Shown here: in pieces, positions 15,238 through 23,141 of the stretch | Numbering within the stretch: position 1 is the stretch's first letter | How the letters are laid out: every line of letters starts with the position of its first letter | Assembly (NCBI GenBank): GCA_947628455.1 | Contig: CANQZY010000003.1 | Location: 1-33,955 of the forward strand | Direction of reading: 5' to 3' | DNA length: 33,955 nucleotides | Source: an uncultured Methanobrevibacter sp. | GTDB lineage: Archaea; Methanobacteriota; Methanobacteria; Methanobacteriales; Methanobacteriaceae | The notes under the pieces: model-generated | The model's input: the letters and a program-made list of their open reading frames with translations, nothing else | Databases searched by the model: none | What the model was told of the DNA's origin: nothing | Made by a program: the position numbers and the translations under genes

Positions 15238-16434
15238 TTAAATTGTTGCTTCTTCTGTTTGAACTTTTCCAGTTACCTCAGCTTTAACAACAGTATAGAA
15301 TTCTTCTAATTCACTAATATCTAGAAGCAATGCAACATTATTGTCTTTTGCAATTCCACCCATGAACATTTTAGTCTTATATGTTCTAGCATCTTCCAAA
15401 AATTTGAACTCATCTGAATAATCAATGTTTCCATTTTTAGAATGTCCTATACCTGCATAGTATAAATGAGGCAAGAACAAAATAGCTTTTCCTTCTGTCA
15501 TGCAATTTACTTGAATGACTTCAGTAGGAATAGGGAAAATATCATTAATATATCTACCATCTACCATCGTTGTTGTTGCTGGCATAATCTTTGTTAGATA
15601 ATCAACAGGATTACAAATCATAGTTAAATCTTTAATAACTCGACTATTTCCTTTTTCAGTTTTAGCAATTTTAGCAACAAGTTCACCATAATTTTTTGGT
15701 GTAAAACTTTTAACTTTAATTGCTTCTTTTTCTGGATAACCAGTTTCAGAATTAAAAGATACTCCTTTATGAATATCACGATTTAATCCGACTGGCATGT
15801 CTTTACCATTACCAAGAACGATTCCGTATTCACTACCTTCAGCAATAGCATCTTTTAATACCTCTCTATAATATGTATCTAAGAATTCTGGTCCAAGATC
15901 AAGCATATCTAAAGCAAGAATTGCATAGCAACTCAATTTATTTTGTGAAAAATCAATCTCACTAATATCAGCTTCTATTTGAGAAGTGATTTGAGATGTA
16001 ACTTTTCCCCACAAATAACTTTTAGCATTTTCGCCATGAACTAAAACTTTAGTCAAATATTTAACGTATTTAAACTTAATTTTTTTCAATAATGGATGTT
16101 CTTGTTTTAATTCATTAAACACATCCTCTATAATTGTTACTTCAACTGATGGCAACAAATCAGCTACAGCATCCTTTGGATGATCACTTTTTGCTGCTTC
16201 TATCCATTTATTGTAAAATGTTCTTTCTTTTTTTGTTAATTGTCTAATTCCTCTTGAAGCTAAAATACTGCGATCAGTAGAATCATCAATATCTTCAAAC
16301 TTCTTTACAACACGATCAAGGATTTCTTGTTGCCATTTGTCATATGCTTCTTTTATTTTTGCTTCATCTTTTGATTTTAGTGCATCCATAATATTAGCAA
16401 CTGCACTAACATTGCTTTTAGTTAAATCTTCCAT
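15238..16434 (-). CDS. Major capsid protein (HK97 fold)
   Basis: 398 aa. Residues 1-100 are helical and charged, as in the HK97 delta domain that acts as an inbuilt scaffold and is removed by the protease encoded just upstream. The rest shows the phage_capsid family pattern, for instance LARM-like AILALDMLDLGPEFLDTYYR, AIAEGSEYGIVLGNGKDMPVG, and the late FLPHLYYAGIGHSKNGNIDYSDE. No separate scaffold gene is present. Ribosome site taggaggat. Confidence 0.9.
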   Translation of the reverse strand: MEDLTKSNVSAVANIMDALKSKDEAKIKEAYDKWQQEILDRVVKKFEDIDDSTDRSILASRGIRQLTKKERTFYNKWIEAAKSDHPKDAVADLLPSVEVTIIEDVFNELKQEHPLLKKIKFKYVKYLTKVLVHGENAKSYLWGKVTSQITSQIEADISEIDFSQNKLSCYAILALDMLDLGPEFLDTYYREVLKDAIAEGSEYGIVLGNGKDMPVGLNRDIHKGVSFNSETGYPEKEAIKVKSFTPKNYGELVAKIAKTEKGNSRVIKDLTMICNPVDYLTKIMPATTTMVDGRYINDIFPIPTEVIQVNCMTEGKAILFLPHLYYAGIGHSKNGNIDYSDEFKFLEDARTYKTKMFMGGIAKDNNVALLLDISELEEFYTVVKAEVTGKVQTEEATI

Positions 16435-16446
16435 ATTTTTATCCTC

Positions 16447-17172
16447 CTATTTTATGGCATTTAAAAAAGTAGATAGATAATCTACTTCTTCATCATTTTT
16501 TATTGATTCTTTTTGCTCAATTTCTTGAACTTTATTTTCTACTTCTTTTACTTTTTCTATTAATCTATTATTTTTTTTAATAGAATTAAAAATAAATTTT
16601 CTAGCAGATTGATACTGTTCATCATTTGCTTCATCACCTTCAATTGCAGTGGCAAATCCTTTATCCAAAGCTTCGGAAGGCAAAATATAACTTTCATTAT
16701 CAAGTAATTCTTTTAATTCTTCTTCTGTTATACTTATACACGACATATAAGCGTTTATTAACGCTTGCGTTGTTTTATCCAAATCATCAGCTGTTTTTCT
16801 CAATTCTTTTGAATTTCCAACAGCACGAGACCAAGGATTATGAATCATTAACATACTCGAATTGTACATAATTCTTTCGTCGCCTGCCATGAAAATGATA
16901 CTTGCAATAGAACATGCAAATCCTGAACAATACGTTTTTATTTTAGCTTTGTGAGCCTTTAAAGTGTTATAAATTGCTAATCCTTCTGCAACTTCTCCAC
17001 CATAGCTGTTAATAAAAACGTTGATAGTATCGACGTCTAAATTTTTTAATTCATTAGCAATATCGTTGGAAGAAACGTCGTTGTCTAGCCATTTCCATGA
17101 AGTGATTTCACCAAAAATAAATAAATTAGCTTCATTCTCTTTCTGTTCCAAGGCGTAATACTTTTTGTTCAC
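16447..17172 (-). CDS. ClpP-like head maturation protease
   Basis: About 241 aa of the S14 ClpP family. NVFINSYGGEVAEGLAIYN and the catalytic Ser in GFACSIASIIFMAGD (about residue 88) and His in MLMIHNPW (about 111) are clear. A charged C-terminal tail (from about 190) is coiled. It cleaves the capsid delta domain in the prohead. I chose the GTG at 17172 because ggagg ends eight bases before it; the ATG at 17178 is only two bases away from the site. The gene overlaps the portal gene by 41 bases. Confidence 0.88.
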   Translation of the reverse strand: MNKKYYALEQKENEANLFIFGEITSWKWLDNDVSSNDIANELKNLDVDTINVFINSYGGEVAEGLAIYNTLKAHKAKIKTYCSGFACSIASIIFMAGDERIMYNSSMLMIHNPWSRAVGNSKELRKTADDLDKTTQALINAYMSCISITEEELKELLDNESYILPSEALDKGFATAIEGDEANDEQYQSARKFIFNSIKKNNRLIEKVKEVENKVQEIEQKESIKNDEEVDYLSTFLNAIK

Positions 17173-18331
17173 TGTCATCACCTCCTTCCGTTGATTCTGA
17201 AGAATTCAAAACTTCATCAATTGGGCCAAAATTCTTTGTCATCCAATATGTTTTACTAGATTTAGTATTTCTTGGAAGTTCTCCAAGTTTTTCGCGAATA
17301 CCATCTATATTTTCAATACCACTTGACAAAATCTTTTCTAGTTTATCTGATATTAAGAACATATCCTTGAAGATTATATCAGTGTACTCAAATTGTGTTT
17401 TCATACCTCTTTTTATTTCATCTTCCGTATAAAATTTGGAATCAATTTCAGAACAAATCATTTCTAAAATAGGTTTTACCGAAAATGTCAAAAAAGAAGT
17501 AATCAAATCATTAGTATTAGTTACATTTCCATAAAGCAAACCCACTGGAATATGAAAAGCTTCTGCTGCTGTTTCAAAAGCATCTTTTTTTAAAGACAGA
17601 ATATCAGTTGCATTTCCTCTTTGAGTAGTATCAAATCTTTGCAAATTGTAATCTTCATATTCAGGCAAAATTCCTTTCTTACTTGATAAAAAAGGTTTTA
17701 AAGAATCATTAATAAATTTATTATATTTTGCTGAATCAGTTTTTGATCCAATATCCACATTATTAATTTTTAATTTATACTTTACTCCATTTGTTTCAAT
17801 AAATGAATCTATTGCAGAACTGACAATATCGTCATAATCATTAAACATACTAAACAAAAATCTTTTTATTTCTTGTTGTTCCAATTTGAAAAAGAAAACA
17901 TCTTGAGCTTTTTTCTTATAAATATAATCTTCTCCGATATATATATCATAAAAAATATTTTCTTTTGTTGATCCTTCTTCCAAAGAATAAGAATCAGCAA
18001 TATACAAATTATTTTTTACTGGAACAACTAAAACCTCTCCTTTTGTAAAAAGTTCATCTAACAATTTATCTTTAAAATAAACAATATTTTCGTTCGGATT
18101 AGGTCTTTTATTCCATAAAAAATACAGATGATCTTTTATTTCTGTTTTTCCATCATAAATTTTTAAACTAGCATTTTTTATAGCAGCTTTAATATAAGAA
18201 ATAGCTAAATAATACGCTGTTAATTTATATTCTAGTGATTGTGATATATCTTTTTTTATAAATTCAATTTCCGTTTTATTTTGTTCATTGGTCTTGATTC
18301 GAATATTTCCTAAAAAATCAAATATTTTCAT
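17132..18331 (-). CDS. Portal protein (HK97 family)
   Basis: 399 aa. LTAYYLAISYIKAAIKNASLKIY at the start, the RPNPNENIVYFKDKLLDELFTKGEVLVVPV block, and FHIPVGLLYGNVTNTNDLITSFL (about 275-300) followed by IKPILEMI-like VKPILEMICSEIDSKF are the usual order of the HK97 portal family. It forms the dodecameric ring for DNA entry and exit. It lies between large terminase and protease as usual. The C-terminus (SSESTEGGDDSEQK) is disordered and overlaps the protease start. Confidence 0.88.
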   Translation of the reverse strand: MKIFDFLGNIRIKTNEQNKTEIEFIKKDISQSLEYKLTAYYLAISYIKAAIKNASLKIYDGKTEIKDHLYFLWNKRPNPNENIVYFKDKLLDELFTKGEVLVVPVKNNLYIADSYSLEEGSTKENIFYDIYIGEDYIYKKKAQDVFFFKLEQQEIKRFLFSMFNDYDDIVSSAIDSFIETNGVKYKLKINNVDIGSKTDSAKYNKFINDSLKPFLSSKKGILPEYEDYNLQRFDTTQRGNATDILSLKKDAFETAAEAFHIPVGLLYGNVTNTNDLITSFLTFSVKPILEMICSEIDSKFYTEDEIKRGMKTQFEYTDIIFKDMFLISDKLEKILSSGIENIDGIREKLGELPRNTKSSKTYWMTKNFGPIDEVLNSSESTEGGDDSEQKVLRLGTERE

Positions 18332-18342
18332 TTAATCACTTC

Positions 18343-20010
18343 CTATTTTAAGATTATTGGCTCTGGAAAATTTGAATGTGTACTATTAGTTTCTGTAAAT
18401 CCATCTTCAAACGTCATTGAGTGTACGAAACTCATAAATGGATCTGTTTTTCTGGATTTTGGCTCAATTTTTCCATATTTAAAATTATTATTTGGAGCAG
18501 GTTCTAATTTTGTGTTGTTTATAGCCCATCGCATTAATGGATTATCACCAAAAACTATCTTTTCCCTTAAAAAAAGACTATTTATTGTAGGAACTATTCT
18601 CATAATATCCGTATTTGGTCTAGTAAGTTTTAATTTTTTCTTATCTTTTGGATCAAAACCAATTTTTTTCAAATAACTACTCAACAAAGTAAATCTATAA
18701 TTATCAATTGCAATTCTCTTAATCTTATATTTGGTAGATTGCTCTTTAAGCCAATCGGTGATAATTTCAGGATTTATTTCAACATCATCTACAAATGTTA
18801 ATAATCCCATTTTTTCCCAATCTTTCAATGGTGCTTTAATTCTTGGTAAATCTGGTGATTGTTTACATACCCATGTATGTGACAAAACATAATATTTATC
18901 TTTGATTTTAAAAGTTAAAGATGCTGACATGAAATCGCTTGTTTTGCTATAATCGATTCCAGCTATGCAACTTCTACCAACTAAATTAGGAATCTTTTGA
19001 TTAGTTTTTTCAATCGTTTCCCAATCAACAACTTCACGATCTTTGTTCCCTTGCGGAACATTCATTCTTTTTGTCATAAATGCAGAATGAATAATTGGAT
19101 CTTCCAAGAAATCGATATATTCACTTTGAACTTCACTCATTAAATCTGGTTTAAACTCAATTGAAGGATTTGCTTTTTGCCAATTGGATTGATCATAAAC
19201 CTCATCATAAGAATCAAGTTTACAAATAAAAGGAAGGAACCCATTATCAGGTATCTCCCTTTTTAATATCTTTAATGATTTTTCCTTATCGCGATCCAAA
19301 GGACCATCACGAACATCACCATCTGAAGAAATAATTGTTTTTCGTGGATGTGGCTTTTTTCCTAATCCTGTTGTATAAACTTTAATATTTTCCCAGTTTT
19401 CATATGCATGTTCCTCATCAAAATCAACTTTTCCGCTTCTAAGGCCATCTTTTCCTTTAGCATTATTAGTTCTAGCTTTTATTTTGGATCCAGTTTTCAA
19501 ATTTTTTATTACAGTTTGAGTCCAATAAAAATATTTTTCAAAAAATTTCTTGTTAGACTCCAAAACTTCATATATTTCATTAAATGACGTATATGCTTGT
19601 TCTTCAGAAGTAGCACAAATATCAATATCATAATTTTTTATTCCATGAACTGGAGTAATTAAACAAAAGTCTTCATAAGATAAAAGACCATTTTTGCCAG
19701 ATCCTCTTCCAACTAAAGCAAATAGAACATTCCAGCGAGGAAGACCATTTTCTTTAAAAACGCAGTCATGTAAAACAATCAAAAATTTTTCCCAATCATA
19801 TAATTGAAAAAAATATTTTTGAAAAGCAAAATAATTTTCAACTTGTTCATCATCAATATAAAGTTTTTCGTGTAGAAATATATATCTTAATAAATCTTTC
19901 AATAATATTCTTTCTTCATTAAATTTTTCTGGATGTTCTTCTATTTTTTTTAAATATGAATCCACATACAAAAAATATGATTTGCTACAAGTTAGAATCG
20001 TCTTCGTCAT
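18343..20010 (-). CDS. Terminase large subunit
   Basis: About 555 aa from the ATG at 20010, preferred over the track's start, which lies inside the small terminase gene; no start has a strong ribosome site. Walker A is GRGSGKNG (about residue 101) and Walker B VDFDEEHAY (about 195), so the ATPase is intact. The nuclease part begins with CIAGIDYSKTSDF, the first metal-binding Asp, followed by RIAIDNYRF. It packages DNA through the portal and cuts at cos or pac. HNH partner and GC-rich dyads nearby favour cos-type packaging. It overlaps the small subunit by 26 bases. Confidence 0.9.
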   Translation of the reverse strand: MTKTILTCSKSYFLYVDSYLKKIEEHPEKFNEERILLKDLLRYIFLHEKLYIDDEQVENYFAFQKYFFQLYDWEKFLIVLHDCVFKENGLPRWNVLFALVGRGSGKNGLLSYEDFCLITPVHGIKNYDIDICATSEEQAYTSFNEIYEVLESNKKFFEKYFYWTQTVIKNLKTGSKIKARTNNAKGKDGLRSGKVDFDEEHAYENWENIKVYTTGLGKKPHPRKTIISSDGDVRDGPLDRDKEKSLKILKREIPDNGFLPFICKLDSYDEVYDQSNWQKANPSIEFKPDLMSEVQSEYIDFLEDPIIHSAFMTKRMNVPQGNKDREVVDWETIEKTNQKIPNLVGRSCIAGIDYSKTSDFMSASLTFKIKDKYYVLSHTWVCKQSPDLPRIKAPLKDWEKMGLLTFVDDVEINPEIITDWLKEQSTKYKIKRIAIDNYRFTLLSSYLKKIGFDPKDKKKLKLTRPNTDIMRIVPTINSLFLREKIVFGDNPLMRWAINNTKLEPAPNNNFKYGKIEPKSRKTDPFMSFVHSMTFEDGFTETNSTHSNFPEPIILK

Positions 20011-20350
20011 CAGGATCACCACAATTTTCTGGCGAAATACCAATCTTATCTAATATTTGAAGCATTTGCTGTGTGGCTTTTATTTTTTCTGAAATGGATT
20101 CATTCCTCTTATATCCACTTTGTGATTTTCCATTAGTCCATTTAATTTTTATTCCTTTTTCGTTTATATCATCTGAAAGCAATTTAGTTATAATCCATAA
20201 CTCCATATATTCATCAACTAATTCGCGATAAGCTGGAACATTACTGTTTTTTTTCCTAAGCTGACTTAGTAAATATGATTTTAAATCATTAAACCTATCT
20301 GAATTTTTTAATTGCTTTATTTTTGCTTCAATTTTGGTTGGTCTTCCCAT
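19985..20350 (-). CDS. Terminase small subunit
   Basis: 121 aa from the ATG at 20350 (MGRPTKIEAKIKQLKNSDRF). The track start at 20422 would translate the GC-rich cos-like region and is not credible. The MGRPTK start, a central helical region and an acidic end (DDEDDSNL) fit phage P27-like small terminases. It recognises the packaging site and recruits the large subunit. A run of nine G, five bases upstream of the ATG, serves as or overlaps its ribosome site. Confidence 0.8.
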   Translation of the reverse strand: MGRPTKIEAKIKQLKNSDRFNDLKSYLLSQLRKKNSNVPAYRELVDEYMELWIITKLLSDDINEKGIKIKWTNGKSQSGYKRNESISEKIKATQQMLQILDKIGISPENCGDPDDEDDSNL

Positions 20351-20355
20351 GTGTA

Positions 20356-20459
20356 CCCCCCCCCATCGCGCACGCGCGCGAGATTTTTTAATTTGTCGTG
20401 GCCCACCCCGTTGTAAAAGCAATTATAAAAAACACCCCTATGGGATGCCGGGGGTACTA
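20356..20459 (-). other. Candidate cos packaging region (GC-rich, two dyads, G9)
   Basis: The gap between HNH and small terminase is strikingly GC-rich for this phage. It holds a G9 run (20356-20364), a near-perfect 16-base palindrome TCGCGCACGCGCGCGA (20366-20381), and a dyad ACCCC-12 bases-GGGGT (20434-20455). Cos sites of HNH-terminase phages lie in this interval and are often G-rich. The exact cut positions cannot be read from the sequence. Confidence 0.6.
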
Positions 20460-20807
20460 CCAACGCTCTTTATTAGTAAATTTAGATATTTTATTAAATC
20501 TATCATGAACTATGTTATGACATTCAAAACAAAGTGGAATTAAATTTCTTTGTAATCTTCCTTGTTCATCTTTGTAATATTTGCTTAAAGCAAGCTCTGG
20601 AAACTGTTTAACTTCTTTAACATGATGAACTGGATCGTGTTCATCAACTAAAGTCAATCTTTTGTTTTCTTTGCATCTTAAACATTCAAAATGAAATTCT
20701 TTTTGAACTTGTTTTTTTATTTTCTTAAATTCCTTGCTGTGATAAAAAATATCTAATCTGTCTATTTCTATTAAATATTTTATAGTTTTTAATGTCATTC
20801 TTTTCAT
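20457..20807 (-). CDS. HNH endonuclease
   Basis: 116 aa. Two zinc-knuckle pairs, CLRC near residue 43 and CFEC followed by H-N-I-V-H near 93, bracket the ββα motif with DEHDPVHHVKEV as the catalytic His part. It is the first gene of the late operon, next to the terminase genes. In HK97 and many Firmicutes phages this protein works with terminase in cos cleavage and packaging. Confidence 0.88.
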   Translation of the reverse strand: MKRMTLKTIKYLIEIDRLDIFYHSKEFKKIKKQVQKEFHFECLRCKENKRLTLVDEHDPVHHVKEVKQFPELALSKYYKDEQGRLQRNLIPLCFECHNIVHDRFNKISKFTNKERW

Positions 20808-20813
20808 AATACA

Positions 20814-20842
20814 TAAAAAAAGAAGATATACTATATATCTTC
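20814..20842 (-). terminator. Intrinsic terminator at the head of the late operon
   Basis: On the minus strand GAAGATATA and TATATCTTC form a perfect nine-base stem with a three-base loop, followed by a run of T (A at 20815-20821). It lies between the late promoter region and the HNH start. It may end early transcripts, with late transcripts reading through by antitermination. Confidence 0.8.
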
Positions 20843-20868
20843 GCTTTCCTATTTTTTCACACTACCAT

Positions 20869-20958
20869 ATTATCATATTTGATGTGATTTGTATGTGATA
20901 TTTGTGTAACATTTATGTGATATTTGTGTAACATTTATGTGATATTTGTGTAACATTA
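20869..20958 (-). promoter_or_regulatory. Likely late promoter with three 22-base iterons
   Basis: Three tandem 22-base units (20893-20914, 20915-20936, 20937-20958; the last with one difference) end about where a -35 box would lie for a -10-like TATGATAAT at 20869-20877. No -35 consensus is present, so an activator bound at the iterons would be needed. The regulator gene whose 3' end contains two of the units is the natural candidate. Confidence 0.6.
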
Positions 20959-21449
20959 AGACTTTTTTGTTCAAGAACTTTCTTTGTCACACAATTGTAG
21001 TATTCACTTCTTAATCTTGATAAATGTTCTCTTGTTATGCCAATTTTTTCAGCTACATAATCAGTAGTTATATTACTCTTTTTAAAATCAAAGTAATAAA
21101 AGATGTAGAACATTGAACGTTCTTTATAAATACGCTTATTATTAAAATATATTTCTTTTAAAGAATCAATTGTATTTAATGAACTTTTATATATATCAAA
21201 TAATAGTTCTAAAGTATTTTTATTATCTATTAATGCTTTAGATAATTCTTCTTCTTTAGCTACAAGTGATGATAAATCGTTATTATTATTAGAATGAGTT
21301 ACAATTTCAGTGTTTTTAGTAGTTTGAATTAATGACTTTAAAGATGATAGTTCTGTTTCTAATTCTTCTACCTTATTTTTTATTTTAAAATAATTATCTC
21401 TCCTAATTATAAAGTTAATATATAAATTGTAATCATTCATTTTAAACAC
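20913..21449 (-). CDS. Late gene regulator with HTH (ArpU/RinA-like position)
   Basis: 178 aa. Residues 15-110 are mostly coiled coil (YFKIKNKVEELETELSSLKS). The C-terminal part holds a helix-turn-helix, TTDYVAEKIGITREHLSRLRSEYY (about 130-153), like sigma-type or LuxR-type HTHs. Such proteins at the end of the early operon activate the late operon in Firmicutes phages (RinA, ArpU). The last codons are the 22-base repeats themselves, giving SLNVTQISHKCYTNIT. ATG at 21449 or in-frame at 21440; ribosome site gaggtg. Confidence 0.72.
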   Translation of the reverse strand: MFKMNDYNLYINFIIRRDNYFKIKNKVEELETELSSLKSLIQTTKNTEIVTHSNNNNDLSSLVAKEEELSKALIDNKNTLELLFDIYKSSLNTIDSLKEIYFNNKRIYKERSMFYIFYYFDFKKSNITTDYVAEKIGITREHLSRLRSEYYNCVTKKVLEQKSLNVTQISHKCYTNIT

Positions 21450-21450
21450 C

Positions 21451-21660
21451 TCAATTCATTCTTTCAAAAATCGTTTCAACTATTCTTTTATAATCATTAT
21501 TATCTTTTTTCATTTCTTCTGTCAAATATTTAGTTATTTCTAAATATTTATTTAAATATTCAATTGCATCTTTAATAAAAGTATTATCTCGATTCTGTCG
21601 AATCATAATATTATTTGATATTGATAATGCTGAAATTATATCTTCTATTTGATAAGTCAT
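21451..21660 (-). CDS. Small early phage protein
   Basis: 69 aa, helical and charged (IKDAIEYLNKYLEITKYLTEEMKK). Its ATG overlaps the stop of the 37-aa membrane protein gene (ATGA), and it ends just ahead of the late regulator. No family is recognised. Confidence 0.6.
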   Translation of the reverse strand: MTYQIEDIISALSISNNIMIRQNRDNTFIKDAIEYLNKYLEITKYLTEEMKKDNNDYKRIVETIFERMN

Positions 21661-21770
21661 TTTTTGTCACCATCTTTGTGACCATATTTTTCAGATACAT
21701 ATACACATGCAACGACCATAATTGCAAATATTGCAGCTATTAATACAAAAAAAGTTTCTAATCCATTCAT
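21657..21770 (-). CDS. 37-aa single-pass membrane protein
   Basis: Too short for the ORF track. MNGLETFFVLIAAIFAIMVVACVYV is one transmembrane helix, followed by a basic tail SEKYGHKDGDKK. It lies in a chain of tightly spaced early genes: start right after the upstream stop at 21771, stop overlapping the next start by four bases, and aggag in the upstream gene as ribosome site. Small single-helix proteins of early phage operons can block superinfection or alter host membranes; the role here is unknown. Confidence 0.7.
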   Translation of the reverse strand: MNGLETFFVLIAAIFAIMVVACVYVSEKYGHKDGDKK

Positions 21771-21995
21771 TTAATTTTCTCCTTTTATTAAATTATTAAT
21801 TTTTATTATATATTTATTTGATGCTAACGGATCTGTTTCTTTTGTTTTAATGTATTTTTTATATGCCGTTTCCATTTCAGAAAAAAATGAATTTATTGCA
21901 ATTTTAGCCATTCTTTCTTCACCAGATAAACGACCACAATTAGATTTATTTTCAATTGATGTTATCAATATATTTTTCGCTTGAATAATATTCAT
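21771..21995 (-). CDS. Small early phage protein
   Basis: 74 aa, helical, with NCGRLSGEERMAKIAINSFF in the middle. It is packed between neighbours with almost no spacing. Not recognised. Confidence 0.6.
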   Translation of the reverse strand: MNIIQAKNILITSIENKSNCGRLSGEERMAKIAINSFFSEMETAYKKYIKTKETDPLASNKYIIKINNLIKGEN

Positions 21996-21998
21996 TAA

Positions 21999-22205
21999 CT
22001 AAAAATTCACCTCAACTTTTATTTTTGGAAAAATTTGATCTTCTTTTTTAAAAAGATAATATCTTTTGTCTAAGGCATCTGCTTTTTTCACATAATTAAC
22101 GAGTTCATCATCAGATATCATTAAACGCCGAAATTTTGGAGATAATGGTGCTTGATCTATCATTTCAAAAACAATATACTCTTTTTCTTTTTTTTCACTT
22201 TTCAT
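21999..22205 (-). CDS. Small early phage protein
   Basis: 68 aa from the ATG at 22205 (MKSEKKEKEYIVFEMIDQ), chosen because gaaggagtg lies nine bases before it. Mixed alpha/beta look; no recognised family. The stop is three bases before the next gene. Confidence 0.6.
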   Translation of the reverse strand: MKSEKKEKEYIVFEMIDQAPLSPKFRRLMISDDELVNYVKKADALDKRYYLFKKEDQIFPKIKVEVNF

Positions 22206-22240
22206 ATTTACCACTCCTTCTATTTTTGTTCAATAACAAG

Positions 22241-22423
22241 TCATTTTTTCTTTTTTAAAACCTTCTTCCAAAAATTTTCCATTTCTTCAATTGACTCATC
22301 AATAATAATTTTGATGGATTCAGATAAATCCTTGATGATATCAAACATCAAACTAAAAAGAACACATAAAAAATATATTGGTGTTAACATTACAACAAAC
22401 AATTTAAATAAAATTTCAAATAT
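22241..22423 (-). CDS. Membrane protein with apparent ATA start codon
   Basis: Not in the track since no ATG stands at its head. A strong Shine-Dalgarno (aaagaggtgat) ends four bases before an ATA codon at 22423 that opens a 60-codon frame: IFEILFKLFVVMLTPIYFLC..., one long or two short membrane helices, then an acidic helix and a KKKK end. A TTG at 22402 and an ATG at 22390 are internal alternatives with poorer sites. Either ATA is used as a rare start or the gene has lost its ATG by one substitution. Confidence 0.5.
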   Translation of the reverse strand: MFEILFKLFVVMLTPIYFLCVLFSLMFDIIKDLSESIKIIIDESIEEMENFWKKVLKKKK

Positions 22424-22485
22424 TTATATCACCTCTTTAATCTTGTTTCTAACATTTTAATTAAAATATAATATCTTTCATAATA

Positions 22486-22800
22486 TTACTTAATATATTG
22501 TTTCATATCGTTTTCTATAAGAGACATAAGTCCTTTTGGCTTTGGTCCAGTTACTTCAAGCATATGCTTTTCAATACTTTTATGTAAAGTGATAAAAGCT
22601 TCACCAAGTAATGTGATTCTTCTTTCTTGTAATTTTGATAAATTATTATTATCTATCTCAAAAGTCCCCTTTGTAAAAATAATGGTATCGTATGGACCTT
22701 CTATATCAGATCCTAAAGCTTCTTTTAATTCTTGATTATTTGATACTGGGTTAAGAACGCCGCCTAAATCTGTATCTTTTATAATAGTTCTTTTAATCAT
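22486..22800 (-). CDS. Unknown early phage protein
   Basis: 104 aa (MIKRTIIKDTDLGGVLNPVS..., with GPYDTIIFTKGTFEIDNNN in the middle). Overlaps the stop of the upstream gene by four bases (ATGA). Not recognised. The two genes are probably a translationally coupled pair. Confidence 0.65.
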   Translation of the reverse strand: MIKRTIIKDTDLGGVLNPVSNNQELKEALGSDIEGPYDTIIFTKGTFEIDNNNLSKLQERRITLLGEAFITLHKSIEKHMLEVTGPKPKGLMSLIENDMKQYIK

Positions 22801-23102
22801 CTTAGTAAACTCCCATTTTCTAAATATGATATGGTTGATAGACTTCCAGCCTCAGATAATACTAATTGTCTTAATATACCACTAATAATAGCAATTTCTT
22901 GTAAATTATAATATTTTTTTAATTGAAAAATAACGTTATCAATAGAAGGACGAGTTCCTGTTATTAAGTTGTATATAAATCTAGCATCTTCGTCTTGAAA
23001 AGAAAATAGTACTTTCATTACATTTTCTTCACACCTACTTATTATTAAAGATTCATGATCTTTGTTTTTTGATATGTCATAACCAATAATTAGTGAATCC
23101 AT
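22797..23102 (-). CDS. Unknown early phage protein
   Basis: 101 aa. It starts MDSLIIGYDISKNKDHESL, which recalls an actin-like/RNase H-type first strand (IGYDIS) but no further motif is present, so I give no function. It lies directly downstream of the second recombinase with a 39-base gap and overlaps the next gene. Confidence 0.65.
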   Translation of the reverse strand: MDSLIIGYDISKNKDHESLIISRCEENVMKVLFSFQDEDARFIYNLITGTRPSIDNVIFQLKKYYNLQEIAIISGILRQLVLSEAGSLSTISYLENGSLLR

Positions 23103-23141
23103 TTGCTAAATTGTTTTCTCCTTTCTCATTTAATATTTTTC

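Noticed and set aside
20893-20958. Three 22-base repeats as a CRISPR array
   Set aside because: The units are directly adjacent without spacers and lie in a late promoter region; they are iterons.
22152-22460. 102-aa plus-strand ORF rich in Phe and Ser
   Set aside because: It is antisense to the 68-aa gene and the ATA-start membrane-protein frame and has no coding character.
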